DNA of 64,000 nt, taken from Streptomyces sp. HUAS CB01 (GTDB lineage: Bacteria; Actinomycetota; Actinomycetes; Streptomycetales; Streptomycetaceae). Below are positions 8,070-16,358 of the stretch, piece after piece; position 1 is the stretch's first letter; each line of letters starts with the position of its first letter. The notes beneath the pieces are model-generated. The model was not told where the DNA came from and did not search any database. It was given only the letters and a program-made list of their open reading frames with translations. The DNA lies in NCBI RefSeq assembly GCF_030406905.1, contig NZ_CP129137.1:7223501-7287500 (forward strand), in the 5' to 3' direction. A program made the translations under genes and the position numbers.

Positions 8070-10985
8070 GTGCCATCCATCGGGGACTTGTCGACGCACG
8101 GCACTCCGCTCCGGTTCGCCGTGCTCGGTCCGCTCCAGGCCTGGCGCGGCGACGTGCGGCTGGACCTCGGTCCGGTACGCCAACAGGCCTTGCTGACGGC
8201 GCTGCTGCTGCGGCTGGGCACCACCGTCAGCCGGCAGCAGCTGCTCGACGGTGTATGGGGCCCGGAGCCGCCGGGCACCGGGGCCAAGGTCATCCCGGTC
8301 TATGTGCACCAGCTGCGCCGGCGTCTGGCCCCGGAAGCAGGGAGTACCTCCGGGTCCGTGATCGTGACCGACCGGGGTGGCTACCGCTTGGATGCGCGCA
8401 GCGTCCGGACGGACGTGGCCCGACTGAGGGAGATCGTCGAAGAGGCCCACAGCGCGAGGGATTCCGGTGATCCGGCCGCCGCGGTGACTGCGTGGTCCGC
8501 CGCTTTGAACCTGTTCCACGGTGAACCCCTGGCGGCGCTCCCCGGGCCGTTCGCCGAGGCGGAGCGTCTACGGCTGTCGGAGTACAGGCTCGTGCTGGTG
8601 CGGGACAAGGTGGAGTGCCAGCTGCGGCTGGGCCGGCACTCCGAGGTCGTCGCGGAGCTCTTCGCTCTGTCCGCGACGCACCCCCACAACGAGTCTGTGG
8701 CCGCCCTGTTGATGCGCGCCCTCTACGCCGCCAACCGGCAAGCCGATGCGCTCTCCGTCTTCGCCAGGGTGCGCCGCCGTCTGGTGGAGGAACAGGGGGC
8801 GGAGCCGGGCGGTGAACTGCGGCGGGTGCACGAGGCAGTGCTGCGCGCTGACGAAGTCCTCCTCGTCGGCGCACCCCCGCCGGCAAGCCGATCGACGGAC
8901 CGGCGGCCGCCGGCCGCGCGCCCCCGTCGGCGCATGCGGGACGAACTACCGGTCGACGTCGGAGGTTTTACCGGACGCAACCACGAGCTGGACGCGCTCC
9001 TCGCGCCGATGGACGAGCAGGCGGTGACAGTCCGTGCGGTGGACGGCATGGCCGGAGTCGGCAAGACCGCGCTCGTGGTGCGCGCCGCGCGGGCGGTACG
9101 CGACCGGTTCCCGGACGGCTGCTTGTTCGTCGACCTCAACGGTCACCGGCCGGGACGGGAACCAGCTGTGCCGGAGCGCGTGCTGCGCCGATTGCTGCGG
9201 GCGGTCGGCGACCTCACGGAGGGCGACGACGATCCTTCGGGGGACGTCGAGGGCCTGGCGACGTCCTGGAGAGCGGCCACCGCCTTCCTCCGGCTCATCG
9301 TGGTGGTCGATGACGCACGCGCCGCACAACAGGTGCGCCCACTGCTGCCCGCCGGTCCGGGCAGCCTCGTGCTGGTGACCAGCCGCCGGCGGCTGACCGG
9401 GCTCGACGTCGATCGCAGGATTTCGCTGGCGCCGCTGGAGACGGACGAGGCGGAGGCCTTGCTGACCGGTGTCGTCGGCGGCACGGCGTCCGATCCGGAG
9501 CGTGCCGCGGTGCGCGAACTGGCCCGCCTGTGCGACCGGCTGCCGCTGGCTCTGCGGGTCGTCGGAGCCCGGATGCAGAGTCGCCCGGTGTCGGCGCTGG
9601 AGCGCATGGTGGTCCGGCTGACCGACGACGAGCACCGTCTCGCCGAACTCGCGGTCGAGGACCGCAGTGTGGAGGCGGCCTTCCAGGTCTCCTACGATCA
9701 GCTTCCCGACGTGCAGGGTCGGGCGTTTCGTGTACTGGGCCTCTCGCCCACCGTGAGTTTCGACCGGCTGACCCTGGCCGCCCTGCTCAGCCTCACCCCG
9801 TCCGCCGCCGAGCGCGTCCTGGAGAGCCTGGTCGAGGCGAGTCTCGTCCAGGAGGCCGTCACGGGACGCTACCGCCTGCACGACCTGGTCGCGGTCTACG
9901 CCCGGCGCGTAGCCGCCGCGCACCCCGCAGAAGTCGCCGCGGCGCGGGCCGGGGTCTTCCGGCTCTACGTGGCCGCCGCCCGCCGTGCGAGCGACTGGGG
10001 CCCCGTCGCGTTCCCCACCGGCCCGAGGGCCGACACGGCGCCCTTCGCCCACGGGGAGGAGGCGACGGAATGGCTGGATGCGGCGGGCGGCGAACTGGTC
10101 GACGTGGTCGCCCAGGCGGCGGCCGTGGGCCACGTGGACGACGCCGGCCGGCTCGCCGAGGGATTGTGCGACTACTTCACCCGGCAGGGCCGGTACCACG
10201 AGTGCCGGGCCGCCGTCGAGATCGTGCTGCCTCTCACGGAGCAGCTCACCGACCAGCGCATGGTCTCCCAACTGCGCACCTGCATGGGCATCGCGTACGG
10301 GCTGCAGGGGCACTACGGGCAGGCGCGCCGCTGGCTGGGCGAAGCGCTTCGGATCAGCCGCCGCACCGGGGACGTCCTCGAGCAGGCACGGGCTCTGGGT
10401 TCCCTCGGCATTTTCGCGAACGCGGCAGGGGAGCCGGCCGAGGCCGTTGCGCTCCTGGCCGAGTCCGCTGACCTGACCCGGGCGGTGGAGGACGACTGGC
10501 TCGCCGTGATGTACCTGGCCAATGTGGGCGCCGTCCACCACCAGGTGGGAGAGACGGACAAGGCACAGGAGTGCTACGCGGCAGCGGTCGGTCTCGCCGA
10601 GAGGATCGGCAGGCCCCGGATCCTGAGCAAGACGCTCTTCCGTATGGGGACGCTCCAGCTGGACCGCGGGCACCACGTGCAGGCCGCCGACGCTCTGACC
10701 AGGGCAGCCGAACTCGCCGAGCGCGTGGGGGACACCCCCCTCTTCGCTGCGGTCCTCGGCAGACTCGCCGCCGCAGAGGAGTGCCTGGGCAACCCGGCCG
10801 GAGCGGCCCACTTCCACGCCGAGGCACGCGCGGCGGTCGGCGGACGGCCCGGCGCCGGGCTGAAGGCCGAGATCCGTAACCGGTTGGGCTGGCACCAGGC
10901 CGCGACGGAGGACCTCCTCCAGGCGCGCGACCGGTTCGAACGGGCCGTCGCCCGCTCCCGCACCGCATCCGGTGAACTCGCGTAG
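8070..10985 (+). CDS. AfsR/SARP-family transcriptional regulator with NB-ARC and TPR
   Basis: The 971-aa protein has three parts. Residues 14-100 are the OmpR-like winged helix of SARPs (LRFAVLGPLQAWRGDVRLDL, TTVSRQQLLDGVWG). Residues 105-255 are the bacterial transcriptional activation domain. Residues 295-600 are an NB-ARC STAND ATPase with Walker A GMAGVGKTAL near 325 and VVVDDAR near 412. TPR-like helical repeats (about 660-960) follow. Such proteins activate secondary-metabolite genes from direct-repeat sites. It is transcribed toward the RiPP genes 160 nt downstream and is a candidate for controlling them. The family is certain; the target is inferred. Confidence 0.93.
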   Translation: MPSIGDLSTHGTPLRFAVLGPLQAWRGDVRLDLGPVRQQALLTALLLRLGTTVSRQQLLDGVWGPEPPGTGAKVIPVYVHQLRRRLAPEAGSTSGSVIVTDRGGYRLDARSVRTDVARLREIVEEAHSARDSGDPAAAVTAWSAALNLFHGEPLAALPGPFAEAERLRLSEYRLVLVRDKVECQLRLGRHSEVVAELFALSATHPHNESVAALLMRALYAANRQADALSVFARVRRRLVEEQGAEPGGELRRVHEAVLRADEVLLVGAPPPASRSTDRRPPAARPRRRMRDELPVDVGGFTGRNHELDALLAPMDEQAVTVRAVDGMAGVGKTALVVRAARAVRDRFPDGCLFVDLNGHRPGREPAVPERVLRRLLRAVGDLTEGDDDPSGDVEGLATSWRAATAFLRLIVVVDDARAAQQVRPLLPAGPGSLVLVTSRRRLTGLDVDRRISLAPLETDEAEALLTGVVGGTASDPERAAVRELARLCDRLPLALRVVGARMQSRPVSALERMVVRLTDDEHRLAELAVEDRSVEAAFQVSYDQLPDVQGRAFRVLGLSPTVSFDRLTLAALLSLTPSAAERVLESLVEASLVQEAVTGRYRLHDLVAVYARRVAAAHPAEVAAARAGVFRLYVAAARRASDWGPVAFPTGPRADTAPFAHGEEATEWLDAAGGELVDVVAQAAAVGHVDDAGRLAEGLCDYFTRQGRYHECRAAVEIVLPLTEQLTDQRMVSQLRTCMGIAYGLQGHYGQARRWLGEALRISRRTGDVLEQARALGSLGIFANAAGEPAEAVALLAESADLTRAVEDDWLAVMYLANVGAVHHQVGETDKAQECYAAAVGLAERIGRPRILSKTLFRMGTLQLDRGHHVQAADALTRAAELAERVGDTPLFAAVLGRLAAAEECLGNPAGAAHFHAEARAAVGGRPGAGLKAEIRNRLGWHQAATEDLLQARDRFERAVARSRTASGELA

Positions 10986-11147
10986 GACCGCATCCGTCAC
11001 AGACGGCTGTTCCTCATCGCCCCGCCGCACCGCTGCCCTCGCATCCGGCCGATGAACCGGATTTCATCCGTATTTCAACGCCCCTGGCCAGCATGGACTC
11101 ATCGCTCATCGTGTGAGCCGCGCCTGCATCCACAACGAAGAGGACAC

Positions 11148-11390
11148 ATGGGGCTGTTACATGCCTTGCGTATGCAGAAACTCGTTTCGGACGCCCGAAC
11201 CGCCTATGGCAGAGGCGACGCGCTTTTCGTCGCCGGGTTCGACATCGACAGCCGGGCCAGGGTGTCCATGAAGGCGATCCGCAAGGAGATCAACAAGATC
11301 ATCGCGGCCGTGGAGCCGATCGGCTGGGAGTGCGTCAGCGTACAGCCGTTCCTCGCGTCGGTTGAGATCGACTTCATGCGCCGAGAGTGA
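11148..11390 (+). CDS. small conserved protein upstream of the graspetide precursor
   Basis: The 80-aa product starts MGLLHALRMQKLVSDARTAY and ends CVSVQPFLASVEIDFMRRE. ATG 11148 has GAGG about 5 nt upstream; an earlier in-frame ATG (11052) gives an implausible extension. It is a soluble alpha/beta protein with a basic centre (VSMKAIRKEINKIIAAVEPI). Its stop is 70 nt before the RiPP precursor on the same strand, so it may be in that operon. I do not know its function, and it is not one of the standard graspetide genes. Confidence 0.75.
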   Translation: MGLLHALRMQKLVSDARTAYGRGDALFVAGFDIDSRARVSMKAIRKEINKIIAAVEPIGWECVSVQPFLASVEIDFMRRE

Positions 11391-11460
11391 GCACGAACCC
11401 GGAGACCTCCCCTACGGAGGAAGCGAGCCCCCGAACAGTAGGAAGCGAAGGAGACGAACG

Positions 11461-11706
11461 ATGACAACGCGAGACGCCGGCGCACCCTGGGGCATCACCC
11501 GCATGGCACCGTATGCCGAGACGCGGCCGGTTCCCCCGTGCACCGCGGTGATCGACCCGGAGACCCAGATCGCCGTCGTGATCGACGAACACGGCCAGGC
11601 GGTCGAGCTCCACCACCAAACGGGCAGCGGCACGTCGAGCTCCACGAGCACCGGCTTCGCCGACAGCTATGACTCGGACAGCTCGTCGGACTCCGACCAC
11701 GACTGA
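11461..11706 (+). CDS. tgmA: ATP-grasp-modified RiPP (graspetide) precursor peptide
   Basis: This is an 81-aa precursor with GAAGGAG before ATG 11461. The leader PWGITRMAPYAETRPVPP, followed by TAVIDPETQIAVVID, is the conserved recognition part of putative ATP-grasp target peptides (TIGR04186 type). The C-terminal 27 residues form a Thr/Ser-rich then Asp-rich core (TGSGTSSSTSTG, then SYDSDSSSDSDHD) with six Asp in the last 15 residues. The maturase is expected to join Thr/Ser hydroxyls to Asp carboxylates as side-chain esters. The stop overlaps the next start by 1 nt (TGATG). The gene symbol follows the tgm naming for this family. Confidence 0.85.
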   Translation: MTTRDAGAPWGITRMAPYAETRPVPPCTAVIDPETQIAVVIDEHGQAVELHHQTGSGTSSSTSTGFADSYDSDSSSDSDHD

Positions 11707-12821
11707 TGACGACACGCCCGCTCGGGCCGGTGCTGGTACTGACCAGCCTCCACGACGTGACCGCAGACGTGGTCCTGCGCATCCTCGCGGAACAGCAGGT
11801 CCCGGTGGTCCGTCTCGACCCCGGCACAGACCTGCACACAGGTGCCGCGCTCACCGCCACGTACCGTACTGGTGATCAACGCGGCACCTTGCGCACGCCG
11901 ACCCGCGAGCTCGACCTCACCGAGGTGCGCTCCGTCTGGACGCGGCGTCCCTCCCCCTACGAGGGGCCGCCCGACCTGGGCGGCCAGGAGCGCCGGTTCG
12001 CTGCCTCCCAGTCCCTGTGGGGCGTCGGCGGCATCCTGGCGTCGCTTCCCGGAGCCCACTACGTCAACCACCCGTGGAGCAACCGGGCGGCCGAGTACAA
12101 GCCGGCCCAGCTGGCCACAGCACAGCGCAGCGGCCTGTCCGTCCCGTCCACACTGATCACCAACGACCATGAACGTGCCCGTGAGTTCGCCGCCCAGCAC
12201 TCCGGTGCCGTGGTCTACAAGCCGTTGTGGAACACGCCCTGTGCGATCGACGGCAGGGCACAACAGGTGTGGGTTCGCGAAGTGCGCCCGCACGAGATCA
12301 CGCGCGCCGTGGCCGTCTGCCCGCATCTGTTCCAGGCCAAGGTGGAGAAGGCGTTCGACGTACGCATCACAGCTGTCGGCAGCCGGGTGTTCGCGGTCCG
12401 CATCGACAGTCCGGACCTTGACTGGCGGCAACGGCAGTCCCTCATGGAGTGCACGCCGATCGCCGTCCCCGCCCGGATCGCGCGCTCGGTGTCCGCGTAC
12501 CTCAACACCTTCCGGCTGGTCTTCGGCGCCTTCGACTTCGCCGTCACGCCCGCCGGCGACTGGTACTTCCTCGAGTGCAACCCCAACGGACAGTGGGCGT
12601 GGCAACCCACTCCGGTGACCGACTCGATCGGCCGTGCCATCGCCGACGAACTGCAAAGGGCCTTGGAGCATGAGCCGGCCCGTGCCGACAACGGTGCGGA
12701 GGCGCGCCCCCGGCGGCCAGGGTCGCTCCCGCCGTATACGTCGAGCGGTGATCAGCCACCGGTCACCGTGCAGGAGTACGGCGACGTTCCGGAGCCGCTG
12801 TGGCCTTCGACGTTCATGTAG
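11706..12821 (+). CDS. tgmB: ATP-grasp ribosomal peptide maturase (SAV_5884 family)
   Basis: The 371-aa protein has an N-terminal pre-ATP-grasp domain (VLVLTSLHDVTADVVLRILA, VWTRRPSPYE, then HYVNHPWSNRAAEYKPAQL). The ATP-grasp core follows: VVYKPL with the ATP-binding Lys, VCPHLFQAKVEKAFDVRITA, FGAFDFAV, and the Mg-binding end WYFLECNPNGQW. It matches the SAV_5884-type graspetide ligases that form omega-ester rings in the adjacent precursor, and it is translationally coupled to that precursor. The PIMT-like methyltransferase (tgmC) that usually completes such loci is absent on either side. Confidence 0.9.
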   Translation: MTTRPLGPVLVLTSLHDVTADVVLRILAEQQVPVVRLDPGTDLHTGAALTATYRTGDQRGTLRTPTRELDLTEVRSVWTRRPSPYEGPPDLGGQERRFAASQSLWGVGGILASLPGAHYVNHPWSNRAAEYKPAQLATAQRSGLSVPSTLITNDHERAREFAAQHSGAVVYKPLWNTPCAIDGRAQQVWVREVRPHEITRAVAVCPHLFQAKVEKAFDVRITAVGSRVFAVRIDSPDLDWRQRQSLMECTPIAVPARIARSVSAYLNTFRLVFGAFDFAVTPAGDWYFLECNPNGQWAWQPTPVTDSIGRAIADELQRALEHEPARADNGAEARPRRPGSLPPYTSSGDQPPVTVQEYGDVPEPLWPSTFM

Positions 12822-12824
12822 TGG

Positions 12825-12997
12825 GTGCCCGTTCCGCCCGCCGTTCCCCGGCCCAAGAACACCAACGCTCCCTTCCGCGGCCTCGGCACCAGCAAGGACA
12901 CCTCCCGCACGGCGCCGGCGGCAAGTCCCGAAAGGCCGGCGAGGCCCGCAAGCTCGCCGAGGCCCGCAAGGCCGCCCTCGTGCGTCGCAACGGCTGA
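12825..12997 (+). pseudogene. possible small basic protein, frameshifted
   Basis: From GTG 12825 one frame reads PRPKNTNAPFRGLGTSKDTS. The adjacent frame gives GGKSRKAGEARKLAEARKAA ending LVRRNG and a stop at 12997. Together they would make a plausible small, highly basic protein of about 56 residues, if a single base was lost near 12912. Either half alone looks incomplete. It directly follows the maturase. A chance overlap remains possible. Confidence 0.35.
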
Positions 12998-13206
12998 GAG
13001 TCGTTGCCCTGTCAGCGAATCTCCTGGTCACGGGACCGACAGCCCCCGGCCCGGCCCGAAGCCCGTCCTGTGCCCCCACTACGCAGCGAACGCCCTCGGC
13101 CGCGAGAGGGACACCCGCCGAACGGAGCAGGATGATGTTGCCGGCACCCGCACTGTGCCCGGCATGACAAGCTGTGCTGGCCCACCCCCGAACCCAGGAG
13201 GTCCCC

Positions 13207-13449
13207 ATGACCGCAGAGCCCGTAACGACGGAAGGTTCGGAGCCGGCTGCCCCCGAGACGTCCTCTCTGGCGCCGGACAGCGACGGCAACTACGACCTCA
13301 AGCGCAAGTTCCGCGAAGCCCTGGCCCGCAAGCGCGGTGCGCAGGCGGACGCGGCCGATGTTGCCGCCAACCCGGATGCGTCGAAGGTGCGCGCGGCGCA
13401 CGGCCCCGCTGCGAGCCAGCGGTCGTTCAGGCGTAAGAGCGGCGGCTGA
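13207..13449 (+). CDS. DUF5302 family protein
   Basis: The 80-aa product starts MTAEPVTTEGSEPAAPE after a strong AGGAGG. The C-terminal half, YDLKRKFREALARKRG then QRSFRRKSGG, is the signature of the DUF5302 proteins found throughout Streptomyces. The N-terminus is acidic and probably disordered, and the C-terminus is strongly basic. The function is unknown. It forms a single-gene unit between the RiPP locus and panD. Confidence 0.85.
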   Translation: MTAEPVTTEGSEPAAPETSSLAPDSDGNYDLKRKFREALARKRGAQADAADVAANPDASKVRAAHGPAASQRSFRRKSGG

Positions 13450-13846
13450 GTCGATCGGTCCCGCGGTCCGCCGCTTTACCGGCACTGTGCGCGCTGTCCA
13501 CCGCGTGCCCGGTGCCGTGGCCCGCAACGTGCGCGTGTCCGTGTGCGCGTTGCGGGCGAGGCGTAGCCGGCGGTCTCGCCTGTGGGAGGGCCCCGACTGC
13601 GGCCGGCGCGGGTCGGTGGCGCCGCCGCACTGGCATCCCGGCCAGGACGTCCGGCCGCCGACGTCTCCTGTCCCACCCGCAGCCGGCGCAGCCCGCCTGA
13701 TGACTCGTCACGAAAGTCAGCACTGGGTCAGTGTGAGAACTGAAACACGTTGGGACAGCTGACCGGGCATGCGAATCGTTGTAATCTCCGGAGACCGCCC
13801 TTGACCTGCAGAAGCAGGCAGGGAGCAGACAACTCGGGAGTTCTCC
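13450..13846. other. 397-bp region upstream of panD
   Basis: No supported gene. Short frames on both strands lack start signals. Near the right end CTGACC (13759-13764) and TAATCT (13782-13787) are 17 bp apart and make a reasonable sigma-HrdB-like promoter for panD with a leader of about 55 nt. Confidence 0.4.
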
Positions 13847-14281
13847 GTGATTCGAACCATGTTCAAGTCCAAGATCCACCGGGCCACCGTGACCCAGGCC
13901 GACCTGCACTACGTCGGTTCCGTCACCGTCGACGCCGACCTGATGGAAGCGGCCGATCTTCTTCCCGGTGAGCTCGTGCACATCGTCGACATCGACAACG
14001 GCGCCCGACTCGAGACGTACGTGATCGAAGGGGAGCGCGGCTCGGGCGTCATCGGCATCAACGGCGCCGCCGCTCATCTCGTGCACCCGGGTGACCTGGT
14101 CATCCTCATCAGCTACGCACAGGTCGACGACGCCGAGGCCCGCGCGCTCGTGCCCCGTGTCGTCCACGTCGACGGCCGGAACCGCATCGTCGAGCTGGGC
14201 TCGGACCCGTCCCGGCCCGTACCCGGGAGCGACACGGAGAGCAGCCCGCACGCCGTGCCGGCTCCAGCGGCCCGATACTGA
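13847..14281 (+). CDS. panD: aspartate 1-decarboxylase
   Basis: This is a pyruvoyl enzyme that makes beta-alanine for pantothenate and CoA. The 144-aa proenzyme reads [20 protein letters not shown]. Self-cleavage occurs between Gly24 and Ser25, and GTG 13847 gives exactly that numbering, which supports this start over ATG 13859. Lys9, Thr57-region NGAR and [19 protein letters not shown] are all present. The last 20 residues are a species-variable tail. GGGAG lies upstream. Confidence 0.95.
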   Translation: MIRTMFKSKIHRATVTQADLHYVGSVTVDADLMEAADLLPGELVHIVDIDNGARLETYVIEGERGSGVIGINGAAAHLVHPGDLVILISYAQVDDAEARALVPRVVHVDGRNRIVELGSDPSRPVPGSDTESSPHAVPAPAARY

Positions 14282-14320
14282 ACCGACCCGCCGGCAAGAC
14301 CGCTGACCGAGGAGAGCACG

Positions 14321-14662
14321 ATGGCTGACCACGAACTCCGTGACGATCGTGAGAAGGGCCGGCTGGAGGCGTACGAGGACGGCGAGTTCGTCGGCCACAT
14401 CGCGTACTTCACGCTGGTCTTCGACCCCGCCGCACTGGTTCCCGTGCACACGATCGTCGAGCCGGCGCACGAGGGCAAGGGCATCGGAAGCACCCTGGTG
14501 CGGGAGTTCTACGCGATGGCCGCCCGGGAGGGAGTGCCGGTCGTGCCGCTCTGCCCGTACGCCGCGAAGTGGGCGCAGCGGCACCCGGACGAGGCTCCCG
14601 TGCCGTCCGCCGAACTGGTCAAGGAGGCCGAGCGGCAGGCGAAGGAGCACCCGGGGCTGTGA
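14321..14662 (+). CDS. GNAT family N-acetyltransferase (YjdJ-like)
   Basis: The 113-aa protein belongs to the small GNAT type with acetyl-CoA loop AHEGKGIGSTLVREF (about residues 49-63), preceded by ALVPVHTIVEP and followed by PLCPYAAKWAQRHPD. GGAG precedes ATG 14321. Its stop overlaps the GTG of the next gene by 4 nt, so the pair is coupled. Such mini-GNATs are of unknown substrate, with protein lysine or small-amine acetylation as options. Confidence 0.88.
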   Translation: MADHELRDDREKGRLEAYEDGEFVGHIAYFTLVFDPAALVPVHTIVEPAHEGKGIGSTLVREFYAMAAREGVPVVPLCPYAAKWAQRHPDEAPVPSAELVKEAERQAKEHPGL

Positions 14663-15504
14663 CGGACCTGCCGCCGCGGGCCGACCGCTCGCACAGGGCC
14701 GGCCTCGGGCCGGCGGACCGCTCGCCCGAGGCCGGTCCGCCGGGGGCAGCAGGGCCCGTGCTGGCCCTGCTGCACACCTCCCCGGTGCACGTACCGGTCT
14801 TCGACGCGCTGCGCGACCACCACCACCACCCGGGCCTGCGACTGCGGCACACCGTCGACGAGGAACTGCTGGCCCGGGCCAGGTCGCACGGCCCGGAAGC
14901 GGTGACCGGCGCCGTACGCGCTGCGCTGGCCGAGGCCCTGTCCGGGGGAGCGGGCGCGGTCCTGTGCACCTGTTCCACCATCGGTGCGGTGGCGGAGCGG
15001 TTGGCGGCGGACGTCGGCGCACCCGTGCTCCGGGTGGACCGTCCCATGGCCGCGGCCGCTGCCGCCCACCGGCGGATCGCGGTCGTCGCGACGGTCGAGA
15101 GCACCCTGGCGCCCACGGTCGCGCTGATCGGGGAGGAACTGGCGCGCGAGGAACCCGAAGACGGTGGGCGGACGGGGGAGCGCACGGCGTCGAACGGCTC
15201 CGGAAGGATTCGCACCCACCTCGCCGAGGGGGCCTGGGAACGCTTCGCTTCCGGTGACCACGACGGCTACCTGGACGCGATCGCCGCCGCGGTGGACGCC
15301 GTCCGCGACGCCGATGTGATCGTCCTGGCCCAGGTGTCCATGGCCGCCGCGGCCGCCCGTGCCACTACCTCCGTGCCCGTGCTCTCCAGCCCACGCCCCG
15401 GCCTCGCGGCGGCGGCGCGGGTGGTGGAGGGAGGGGCGGTGGAGACCGAGGGCGAGGCGCCGCCGGTGGCGCGGGCCCTGGTACCGGGGGCGGCAGGCCG
15501 CTGA
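14659..15504 (+). CDS. aspartate/glutamate racemase family protein
   Basis: From GTG 14659 (281 aa) the protein shows LALLHTSPVHVPVFDAL, AVLCTCSTIGAVAE, VLRVDRPMAAAAAAH, RIAVVATVESTLAPTVALIG and DADVIVLAQVSMAAAAAR. This fits the Asp/Glu/hydantoin racemase fold (PF01177). The first catalytic Cys (CTCST) is present. The second position, normally a Cys before the last helix, is AQVS, so ordinary two-base racemisation is doubtful. The start is chosen for the GTGA overlap with the GNAT gene. An insertion of charged residues (EEPEDGGRTGE) interrupts the middle. Confidence 0.75.
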   Translation: MTDLPPRADRSHRAGLGPADRSPEAGPPGAAGPVLALLHTSPVHVPVFDALRDHHHHPGLRLRHTVDEELLARARSHGPEAVTGAVRAALAEALSGGAGAVLCTCSTIGAVAERLAADVGAPVLRVDRPMAAAAAAHRRIAVVATVESTLAPTVALIGEELAREEPEDGGRTGERTASNGSGRIRTHLAEGAWERFASGDHDGYLDAIAAAVDAVRDADVIVLAQVSMAAAAARATTSVPVLSSPRPGLAAAARVVEGGAVETEGEAPPVARALVPGAAGR

Positions 15505-15587
15505 GCAGCGCCGTGAGCACCGCCGGAGGGCGCAACACTCGTGCGTCCTTGACCGGGCCGCGGACCAGGGGCTCGACCTCCGGCCCC

Positions 15588-15769
15588 CCCGCCCCGGGCC
15601 CGCGGTCACCAGGACCCTCGGTCGGCGCAAGCGCCTGACCTCCTCGGCGGGCGCGGGCCCTGCGGTCCGAAGGGCCTGGCCGTGTGTCCCGCCCCGGGTC
15701 CCCGCCCCGGGCCCGCGGTCACCAGGACCCTCGGTCGGCGCAAGCGCCTGACCTCCTCGGCGGGCGCGG
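15588..15769. repeat. two perfect 69-bp direct repeats
   Basis: The segment 15588-15656 recurs exactly at 15701-15769, period 113 bp, with 44 unrelated bases between. It begins CCCGCCCCGGGCCCGCGGTC and ends CGGGCGCGG. No gene is evident in the surrounding 440-bp gap (15505-15946). Recent duplication is likely. Confidence 0.9.
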
Positions 15770-15946
15770 AGCCCGCGGCCAGGGGCCGAGCCGGTGGATC
15801 CGCCGGCGGTCCGTTCCTCCTCAACCCTTCGCGCGTACGTGCCGATGACTGGACCGGGCGCGGGTGGGAAGCCGCATGCATGGAACCCGAAACGCGCCGT
15901 CCGGCCGATCCGACGCCCGGCCGACCGAACCCCCGGGGAGACCGTC

Positions 15947-16276
15947 ATGACACAACCGCCGCCCGACCCGGCACCCCCCACGCCGCCGCCCGACCCCGTA
16001 CCCCCGGACCCCGTACCCCCGACGCCGCCACCGGACCCCGTGCCACCGGCTCCCACGCCGCCGCCCGACCCCGTACCCCCGACGCCGCCACCGGACCCCG
16101 TGCCCCCGGCTCCCACGCCGCCGCCCGGGCCCGGTCCCGGGCCGGCCCCGGGGCCTCCGCCCGGGCCCGTACCCCCACCGCAGCCGCCGCCCGGCCCCGC
16201 GCCGGACCCGATCCCGAAACCGCCGGGACCGGATCCCGTGCCCGGACCGGACCCCCAGCCCGGCCCGCTGAGCTGA
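15947..16276 (+). CDS. proline-rich low-complexity protein, 109 aa
   Basis: ATG 15947 follows GGGGAG. The product is nearly all Pro, Asp, Val, Gly and Ala, with repeats of PPDPVPPTPPPDPVPPAPTP, then GPGPGPAPGPPPG. There is no signal peptide, no membrane segment and no Cys. Such a chain would be extended (polyproline II) and would depend on EF-P for translation. The function is unknown. It could be non-coding GC-rich repeat DNA, but the Shine-Dalgarno and the terminator just after it favour a gene. Confidence 0.55.
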   Translation: MTQPPPDPAPPTPPPDPVPPDPVPPTPPPDPVPPAPTPPPDPVPPTPPPDPVPPAPTPPPGPGPGPAPGPPPGPVPPPQPPPGPAPDPIPKPPGPDPVPGPDPQPGPLS

Positions 16277-16311
16277 CGCCGTACGGCCCGGCTCGACGCC
16301 CGCGCCACGGA

Positions 16312-16347
16312 ACGCGGCGCGACACCACGTGACGTGTCGCGCCGCGT
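16312..16347. terminator. hairpin between convergent genes
   Basis: A perfect 14-bp stem (ACGCGGCGCGACAC paired with GTGTCGCGCCGCGT) closes an 8-nt loop. It lies 36 bp after the proline-rich gene and 12 bp after the gnd stop, so it probably serves both strands. Confidence 0.75.
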
Positions 16348-16358
16348 CCGGCGCGGGT

